Part shown: positions 56,678 through 64,000 of the stretch, one piece after another
Numbering within the stretch: the stretch's first letter is position 1
Layout of the letters: the number at the start of each line of letters is the position of its first letter
DNA from: Gordius sp. MW1
Taxonomy: Eukaryota; Nematomorpha; Gordioida; Gordea; Gordiidae
Length of the DNA: 64,000 nt
Direction of reading: 5' to 3'
NCBI GenBank assembly: GCA_964036665.1
Contig: OZ038532.1
Span: forward strand, 21,355,037-21,419,036
Notes under the pieces: model-generated
The model's input: the letters and a program-made list of their open reading frames with translations, nothing else
Databases searched by the model: none
What the model was told of the DNA's origin: nothing
Translations under genes and position numbers: made by a program

Positions 56678-57478
56678 CTTTTTTTTCACGGTTAAAAAGT
56701 TTATTTTCATGAAATAAAGTTACATAAATAAGCGAAATACAAAAATAAAGACATATTGGTTAAATACAAAGATCTATATCATTATCTTCTAAAATGGGCC
56801 ATCAGTCGGCAAAGGATTTAAAGTTTTATCATACAACAAGAATCCCTAGTCGTTGCCTGAGTAAAAAGGACGCAGAAATAGCGTTTTTCGATTTTTTTAA
56901 AAAAAACTCATGGCCTGTTTACCAAAGGAATTGGAGCACGTGGCAATGACAGGGATAAAAATATTGGATGCCAAAAGGGCAGAGTACTTTGTAGCTTTAC
57001 GCCCTTCTGCTGTAGCGATAGGGTGGCAATTAAAATGGGAAGGGGCAAATAGGTCAATACAAGTAAAATCCCATAGGAGGGAGAGGCCATTATGCCAGGG
57101 GACTAGAGAAGAGCCGTGAGGGCGCATCCTACCTTCAAGAGAGGGATCTGACGGCTCAAAATCTGAGGGGTTTTTTGCCTTTTTAAGGGCAGCTTGAATT
57201 AATAAATTAGCTTCAGTGTGCCTAACATATTTATATTTGTTTGCTAGGCAGTGTAGAGGGTGCCTAGCATATTCGTCTACAATGGTAAGACAATTTCGAC
57301 AATTGAATTCTCTGCTGTAACTAATCCCTAACCTTAAAGCTATGGAATATGATAGCTCAAAGTCTTCAAGCAGCTCCCAAAAATTTGCTGGGATACTCTT
57401 CAAGCCACTCGTGACCGGAACCAACAAAAGCGAGGGACCTAAGGTTGTAATGCTGGCTATCATCGCTGCTCGATAAAA
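56678..57478 (-). mobile_element. 5'-truncated RLE-type LINE with 36-bp TSD
   Basis: Inserted in the RCHY1 5' flank. Near-identical 36-bp repeats starting GGTAATATAAACATAG and ending ATATAATC flank it (56642-56677 and 57479-57514). The 3' end has AAATAAACTTTTTAACC then a short A run, like the intact LINE's AAATAAACTTTTTTATT end. Only the last quarter of the ORF is present. Confidence 0.85.
56760..57478 (-). pseudogene. LINE restriction-like endonuclease end (truncated)
   Basis: Matches residues about 730-970 of the intact LINE protein: SGHEWLEEYPS, SIALRLGISYSREFNCRNC, DEYARHPLHCLANKYKY, GRMRPHGSS (the D of RPDG is H here), LLWDFTCIDLFAPS and TAEGRKATKYSALL. A frameshift near 57400 and stops near the end disable it. 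Roughly two thirds identical to the full copy by eye. Confidence 0.85.
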
Positions 57479-57514
57479 GGTAATATAAACATAGTCTGTG
57501 CGCGCGATATAATC

Positions 57515-58992
57515 TATTAATCGAGGTTAGGAAGAGTATAGACAAAACCAAAATAATGACAATCTTATATACAAAAAAGAAATAATTTAATTGTTACTAA
57601 AGGCATTACCACTAATATTCGCAAATTGGGTAATTTAGGTATCGCCCGAGGCTCTTCGCACACCTATTGCCTTTCTACACATAGGATGTGTTTTGAATGT
57701 AAAATTAAAATAATATTGCTCAAGAATTAACAGACAGAAGTTAAAGGAGGTTTTTCAATTAAATCTCCGACAAGAAAATGATAAAAGTTCAATTATTTTA
57801 GGATTTATTTTTAAATCCAATAAATTTAACTTATTTGCGGCCTAAATTAAACTTTAAAAACTTTATATTTAAGTGTTATGGGCTCAGCAACTAAATCTTT
57901 TAGTTAACGATTAATTTACAAATGTAAAAGCCGACTTAAAAGCTAAATATATCCTATTTATTCTTCCACTTTATCAGTATTTATTTATCCTTATGAATTT
58001 TTACAATATAATAAGTTTGCTTTACCAGTTTATTCTTTTATAAATCACTGTATAAGTAAATTTTGCCTAGGCGTATAAATCGGCTGATATGATTGTAAGG
58101 AGGAGGGGAAATGTTTTTCGTTAACAGCAACATAAAATGATGATTGCGATGTAAAATATCTTAGCGTGATTTTGAATTTATGTTTTTTTAAACAAAGGCA
58201 CACAGACGTTTGCGAGGGAAAAGGGGTCAAATGGTAATAATATCTCCCTTTCACCGCACTGCCTCACGAAGCATTAATAATACAATATTCTGCACGATCG
58301 TGTATGTACACATTATAGGTAGAGGGGAAATAATTACATAAAAGTGAGTGTAATGTCGGTAAAAAAGCGATAAAAATAGATCAATAAAGTAGTTAGATAG
58401 GAAAAGCAAAGATAAAAAAATAGCTCGGCTAGCGTCAGTTATGAGAGCAAAAACCATCTGGAGTGGCAAACCACACCATCCCCCTTAAGCTCGACACCAA
58501 GAGGACGTGATCGGGGAGCCTAGTTAATGTAGTGCGCCGTGGATTGTAGGGAAACGGCATCGCCGGAAGACGTCTTTAGGTCCAGTATATTTCTACCCAT
58601 TGTTTTTGTTTCGCTAAACCCCAACTAAAATGGTCCATGGTAACTTGATGGAATGAATTTACCGAAATTCTATGAATCCCTATGCAAAAGGAAGAAATTG
58701 TTTTTTTCAAACATATGAAAAGGTTTTCTCTTTGATTTTCAATAAAATCCTTTACATCTTAAGGCATACATTGATTACATATTAAATAAGTTTTTTGATT
58801 AATTTGTGTGCTTATGCTTTAAAATTATTTCTAGAGTATCTACAAAATCATATTAGAAAAAGATAATAGGAATGATTGTGGTTATATTTAAAAATGTTTA
58901 AATATGTAATAATGGACACAATACTGCACATAGTGTATCGGCTTTATTAATTCCCCTTTATATGTTATAGAAACAAATTATTGCATACTATT
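57515..58992. other. No gene recognised
   Basis: About 1.5 kb of mostly AT-rich sequence with a more G+C-rich patch at 58440-58600. No conserved exon, tandem repeat or terminal repeat was identified. Confidence 0.35.
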
Positions 58993-59700
58993 AATTGCTA
59001 TGCAATTTATGGGCTCGCCTTTGGTTGTCCTGTCGTGTCCTGTCCGACTTGTAATTTATGCATAATTGCCATGGAAACTTATAAGGGTTTTTAATGGCTG
59101 TGGACTTATGCATTTTGGTTTCGCAAATGAGTATCTAATGACCGCTGGTTGGCTTTAATTTGCTGACCTCGCCCGAGGCCAGTATCCATTTTTGTTTATG
59201 GACCCCACTGATTACCTTTATATATAACTTTTTTCCCCAACTTGTCTAGGTTGTTGCTTTATAACGGATGATTGCGGAATTTGTTAAATAATTCCCTGAA
59301 AATTCATGCTGACCGTTCCTTACTTCTACTTTATCTGAACCCTGCCAAAGGCCAAAATTATTAATTAATTGCTATACAATTTATAATTAATTGCTATTTA
59401 TATTTGCTTTGTGAATTTCTTTTGCTAATTTGTCAAGATTGTTGCTTTATAACGGAGGATTGCGGAATTGGCTAAATAATCCCCTGCTAATTAATGATGA
59501 CCGGTGCTTACTTCTCCTTGATCTGACCCCGGCCAAAATCGATTTTTATTTTTGGCACGTTTTGCCATTTATGGTATCTTAGCTTCAAATATACAAAAAA
59601 TATATTTTTGGGCTAAGAATAAATAACAATAACCGCTAGCTGGCTTTAATTTTTCCGTCTATATTTAGCCCCCTCCCCTTTTACCCTCTCGCCACGATAT
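58993..59700 (-). mobile_element. Relative of the hairpin-ended minisatellite element (inverted)
   Basis: Starts AATTGCTATGCAATTTATGGG and GGCTCGCC, the reverse complement of the 3' end of the elements at 33442 and 39925. The interior differs. It contains a diverged tandem pair of about 110 bp (59248-59360 and 59437-59545, sharing GTTGCTTTATAACGGA and GATTGCGGAATT). The far end is not defined. Confidence 0.5.
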
Positions 59701-59729
59701 GCCTACGTCAAATTTCTTCATGTTTCCTA

Positions 59730-59880
59730 CTGCGACAGCTTGAGATTTCGATTAAGCCATCGTGAGTACGATCCCCGGTGGCAACAAATCTTTCCCACGT
59801 CTGACCGCACCCCCTTACAACGGCCTATGCCTCCACTGACATTGGTTCGAATCTCGGTGAGGGCAAATTTTTTTTGCTTT
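59730..59880 (+). repeat. tRNA-like SINE candidate
   Basis: A box B-like GGTTCGAATCTC at about 59845 is followed by GGTGAGGGC and a T-rich run that could end Pol III transcription. Box A is not clear. Confidence 0.35.
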
Positions 59881-60564
59881 TTGTTATTAATAGTGATGCG
59901 GAAAAACCGAGAAAAATTTTGGTAATTTGAAAAATTGAGTCGAGATCGAGACGAGATTTTATCAGCGAGATCTCGGCTTTAATTTTTATTTTTAACTATT
60001 GAGACTTAATTTAGCTAATTAAGAATTTTTATTTGATGAGATTTACATTTAGGTTCTTGAATGCAAATTAATATGATTTTGAAACTTTTTAACTTCGCGC
60101 AAATTTCAAATTTATAATATAATCTCATTCAATAGACAACATAGTATTAGTGACCCTTAGGGTATATGAACAATTAATTATGTATTTATTACTTATTTAT
60201 ATAGCATTATTATATAATATAAATATTGTAGACCTATAATAAGTTTATGCTCAACAAGTTCATCCCAAGGATGAATAAAAAAAATGGGGGAGTGTAAATT
60301 GTGCTTTAAATAGAGCTGTTAAAAACCTGTTCATTTTGAACTAGTTTGAACTAGTTCACTTTTTTCTGAACTTAGAACTGAACTAGTTACTTTTCCAAAA
60401 ATTGAACTATGAACTTGAACTAGTTCGTTTTTTTAAAGTTGAACTATGAACTTGAACTAGTTCTTTTTTTAATATTCTGAACTTGAACTTTACAATAGAA
60501 ATGAACTATTTCATCACAGAATTTATTATTTGAAATGCTTTTATAAGCCGAGTTTGATTGTTTA

Positions 60565-61170
60565 TAGTGTTTCGATCTCGTCTCGGTTTTGAAGCAAAAT
60601 CTAATCTCGGGAGCGATTATGAGAATCTCGCGTTTCGGTCTAAAAAATCTCGGTCTCGACGAGATTTCTCGACTTGTCTCGACTTTTTAAAAAAATGTTG
60701 CTAAATAGTCTCTTGATTTATAAAATTAGAAAATAAGTGAAAAATCAAAAATGGCAAATTTTTTTTTAAAAATTGTAATACACAAACTTGATAAAGATTT
60801 AGTGCGACTAGTCATTGACAATATAAAGATATGAATGAATTATTAAATTAAAATAGAAAGTGCAATATGAAAAATGACTATAAATAAGCCTAAAGTATAG
60901 AATATTAATTTTTTTTAGTTTTGGCGAATTATAATATTTATAGCAAATTCACTGTGTCATATATAAATACACATATAACAAAAATCATTAAAATGAAAAG
61001 TAAACTATGATATTAATGTTTAAGGTCCCATTTTATATACCAAAAAATTGCCTCTCATTTCTAACTAACTTTGCCGTTAAATATTTATTTTATAATAAAG
61101 TATATATCGTCTATGTAATTTGCAGAATTTCCATAGAAATTTTTGTTGAATGCACCTGTCAACCCTATTT
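60565..61170 (+). mobile_element. hAT family C-like fragment inside family 1 copy B
   Basis: Begins TAGTGTTTCGATCTCGTC and follows the 19908 element to the AATGCACCTG(C/T)CAACCC landmark, where it gives way to family 1 interior sequence. No right end was found. Confidence 0.7.
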
Positions 61171-61279
61171 TATAAGTTCATCTTTATTAAATGATAATTT
61201 TGAAAATAATATTTTATTCAAGTCCAATTCCCATCTACTTCCCCCTGATTTCTATTATCAATTGTAATTATATATATTA

Positions 61280-61625
61280 CTAGATGAACCCGGCAAACGT
61301 TGTTTTGCCATTTACCCGGGTGTATTAAATTATGTTGGAATTTTAGGGCATATATGATGATAAAGCAGTTATTGAAGTAAAAATAAAGTTTGATGTCTAT
61401 ATGTTCTACTTCTATTGTTCTATTTCCGTATACAGTGCAACGATTACGAATACTCGAAAACTACTGGACCGATTTGGCTTGAACAAATCTTAAAATATGC
61501 TCCGGAGTGTCAGAAATAAAATGTGAAATTTTTAGACAAATCGGTCTGGTAGTTTTCCAAAATTAGTGGCGGCATATATACACACACACACACACACACA
61601 CATAGTTTCATTTTTATATATAAGA
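61280..61625 (-). mobile_element. Non-autonomous Helitron, copy 2
   Basis: Same TC...CTAG ends and hairpin as 54118-54446, expanded by a CA microsatellite at 61580-61602. Inserted in the nested hAT element. Confidence 0.8.
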
Positions 61626-62883
61626 TATTGTTTGAAATGAAAATAAAAGTTTTACACGTTGAATTGTTTTTCAAAATTATATAGCTGATTCAGCTTTGTA
61701 TAAAAAAGCTTGTTGGTATATGAAACATGTTTATTAGATTACATTTTATAATGGACTATTTATAATTTAAATTAAACAATATTAAGTTTAAATAATTAAA
61801 CTCAATCATCAATAAAAATTTGTTTCATATATTGAATTCCTTTAAAAAAAACATATGAATTTATATATATCAAGGGCTCTTGTTGTCAGGTCCTCCCCAA
61901 AACAGGGAGGCCTATATTTTCCTCTTTATTTAAACTAGGTAGTAATATATATTTTATTTTCCACACGAAAATGCAAGAAAAGAATGATAATTATTATCTG
62001 ATATTTTCAATATACAGCTATCGACGCTTATATCAAATTAATTATGCCTGTTCATTAATAATAATAATAATCGATACGAAAATGATTCAAGCGATGTGTT
62101 ACAATAATCGATAATAATATGACATTGAATCATCGTGACTCCTCTACATAGGGTAGGAATATACAAATAACGTATAGTGGGTTGGAAACGTAATTTTGAT
62201 TGATGCTATGTGTGTTGTTGGTTATTACAAAAATAACATTTAATATTAAGGATTATAAGATCAAATTGGCATATCATGGCATATGCCACATCATATTTAA
62301 AATTGCGGATTGGACTTAGATTTTAAAAAAAAATTTGGATCAGATAAAACGTTTTCCAAAGACCCCTCGAATCGGATTAAAATTATATATTAAAAAAAAT
62401 GAACTGAACTATGAACTTAACTAGTTCATTTTGTAAAATTTGAATTAAGAACTGAACTAGTTCGTTTTTTTCAAAATGAACTTGAACTTGAACTAGTTAC
62501 TTTTGAATAAATATGAACTTGAACTAATATTTTTTTTCAAACTGAACTATGAACTTGAACTAGTTTATATCCATGATGAACTTTAACAGCTCTAGCCTTA
62601 AAGCAGTAAGACTGATAGCAATACTTCAGGTCTTCAACGACATCTTAAACGTTACTATCATAAGGATTATTATAACCTTTACCCTACTCAAGTTAATAAG
62701 GAATTAAACTGCCCAAAAACTTTTTTTCAGCCAACCTTGATGCTTTAGAAAATCTAAGCATTTAACAGCTATTATATATCAAACATATTCTTTAAAAATA
62801 ACTAAATAATTGTATATATTATATAATTAGTGGATTAAAAAATATAATTATCCCAATTTAGCAGCAATGGCTAAGATTTTCTG

Positions 62884-62976
62884 AGCACTCCGGCGACCTC
62901 GGTGCCTGCCGAAAGATTGCTTTCGAAGGCGTCTCTGACTACTCGAAAACATCGTAATAGATTAACTGATAAACAT
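62884..62976 (+). pseudogene. hAT transposase C-terminal dimerisation segment (hATC)
   Basis: Encodes STPATSVPAERLLSKASLTT followed by RKHRNRLTDKH, the diagnostic hATC block with conserved PAER. The DDE catalytic middle is missing; MITE copy 9 follows immediately. Confidence 0.85.
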
Positions 62977-63138
62977 GAGCTTAGCCAGGGGGGCAGGGAG
63001 GGGCGGCTGCCCCCCCTCTAAATCCAAAAACTTGTTGAAATTTATTAAAATTATGGCTTAAATTTCAAAAATGATCATTCTGCCTCTCCCTTAATTATTA
63101 TTGCCCCCCCTCTAATCCCAATGGTGGCTACGCCCATG
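62974..63138 (-). mobile_element. GGCGTAGCC MITE, copy 9
   Basis: CATGAGCTTAGCCAGGGGGG to GGTGGCTACGCCCATG; full length, inserted right after the hATC block. Confidence 0.85.
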
Positions 63139-63830
63139 CTCATGAATCTGTCAGGAGCTTGCTATGCCTAAACTCACGGTACACCTCAACAATTTTCAAC
63201 CCATTACATTCATAACATTTTATATCAAAATGTAGGCTTGGTAGCAATTTATCAATAAATTAAAATATATGAACCTAAGCTTTTTAGTAATTATTTTATG
63301 CGAAAATTAATAATAAATGGATTAAGTTATTACTTTGTTATGTATAATGGGAAGTCACACTATAATATAAATGTTTAAATTTTATATTTAACAACTTTAA
63401 TTAAATTATATATGTGCAATTATCGTAAGATATCAAAACTTTCATGTTCTTCCAACAATAATGCCTATTTTATTGTATTTGCAATGTTCAGATAATTACT
63501 TGTTACAAATAAGGATAATATTTTTAAAAGTTTACTCTCGCATTTTTGTCATTATTTTAACGTTATTATATAATTTCAATAAATTCATTATGTTAAAATA
63601 GGATGATGTTATTTAACTTTATCCTTTTATTAACCTTAGCCAGGAAATAAAAGTTATTAATTAGCCTCTTTATACCTTCGAGTTAAGTAGTATTTAACAT
63701 TTATATTAAGGCTCTTAAGTTACTCATATAGCTTGTGTTTTGGGGTTTGAGATTGGTTCCATTTCGACCAATTTGTATCTTATAAAATAATTTATAAGTG
63801 CAAGAAAAAAAATATATATGATATAATTTT
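63139..63830. other. hAT family C interior, non-coding
   Basis: AT-rich sequence between the MITE and the right subterminal CGAGACGAG repeats. No gene seen. Confidence 0.4.
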
Positions 63831-64000
63831 TTTTAAAAGTCGAGACGAGACGAGAATTCTCGCCGTGACGAGACGAGATCGAGATTTTTCTATGCCGAGA
63901 CGAGATCGAGATTTTAATAATCGCTCCCGAGACAAGACGTGATTTTGCTTTCGAGACCTAGACGAGATCGCAACACTAGTTATAAACATAAATTTTGCAT

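Larger units (their letters stand above)
60311..62594. mobile_element. hAT-like non-autonomous element (family 1, copy B), nested
   Basis: Starts TAGAGCTGTTAAAA and ends TTTAACAGCTCTA, flanked by GCTTTAAA (60303-60310) and GCCTTAAA (62595-62602), 7 of 8 matching. Subterminal regions are dense in GAACTAGTTC variants, the counterpart of GTAACTAGTTAC in copy A. It contains a family C-like fragment (60565-61170) and a non-autonomous Helitron (61280-61625). Confidence 0.85.
60290..62680 (+). pseudogene. hAT transposase BED zinc finger, split by a nested element
   Basis: ECKLCFKA (60290-60310) continues after the nested element as TDSNTSGLQRHLKRYYHKDYY (about 62612-62670), giving the C-x2-C...H-x5-H pattern of BED fingers. 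A one-base frameshift also separates the halves. Confidence 0.7.
59891..63978 (+). mobile_element. hAT element (family C) with transposase remnants, carrying nested elements
   Basis: Left end TAGTGATGCGGAAAAACCGAG and right end GAGATCGCAACACTA are the ends of the 19908-21561 element in inverse order. The flanks GTTATTAA (59883-59890) and GTTATAAA (63979-63986) match at 7 of 8 bases. CGAGACGAG repeats fill both subterminal zones. Between them are BED-finger and hATC remnants (see 60290 and 62884), a nested family 1 hAT element and a MITE. Without the nested element it is about 1.8 kb. Confidence 0.8.

Overview
This window is AT-rich eukaryotic (metazoan) nuclear DNA. About two thirds of it is transposable elements and their relics. 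I rebuilt four ordinary cellular genes by hand from splice signals, reading phase and similarity to known families. All four lie on the minus strand: a VTI1B-like SNARE (7833-8212, C-terminal exons only), UQCRB (32377-32875, complete, 110 aa), RIOK3 (35481-44073, complete, 9 exons, 609 aa) and RCHY1/Pirh2 (55040-56556, complete, 8 exons, 253 aa). Seven of the 20 introns in these models are only 33-37 nt long. Together with dense introns and an AT-rich, repeat-rich background, this points to an invertebrate with ultrashort introns. Flatworms have a known class of such mini-introns, but the phylum cannot be fixed from this sequence alone.

Layout, left to right. 100-1814: hAT-like element with 8-bp target-site duplication (TSD). 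2223-5312: nearly intact RTE-type LINE. 5.7-7.5 kb: small MITE relics. 7.8-8.2 kb: VTI1B-like exons. 8534-8988: almost perfect spacer-free palindrome. 9.8-11.2 kb: retroelement relics. 11.9-13.9 kb: long-TIR element with a nested hAT element. 13.9-17.2 kb: block duplicated at 23.3-24.2 kb; the first copy is split by a Helitron carrying a decayed Rep gene. 17.2-19.1 kb: tRNA-like sequence and a second RTE relic. 19.5-23.1 kb: retroelement relic split by another hAT element. 24.3-28.9 kb: decayed Ty3/gypsy element. 29.2-30.1 kb: GC-rich Gag-like reading frame. 32.4-44.1 kb: UQCRB and RIOK3, separated by a minisatellite-bearing element and with a second copy of it plus a piggyBac relic inside RIOK3 intron 2. 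45.6-51.8 kb: a young non-autonomous LTR retrotransposon whose 5' LTR holds a LINE with an intact 970-codon ORF. 52-54.5 kb: RTE relic and a non-autonomous Helitron. 55-57.5 kb: RCHY1 with a 5'-truncated LINE just upstream. 59-64 kb: nested hAT elements, one having landed inside the BED zinc finger of another.

The cellular genes look functional: mitochondrial complex III (UQCRB), an atypical RIO kinase of ribosome maturation (RIOK3), a ubiquitin ligase (RCHY1) and vesicle fusion (VTI1B). They do not form an obvious pathway. Most of the rest is a layered record of transposition in which TSDs, paired LTRs and a duplicated block give unusually exact insertion boundaries.
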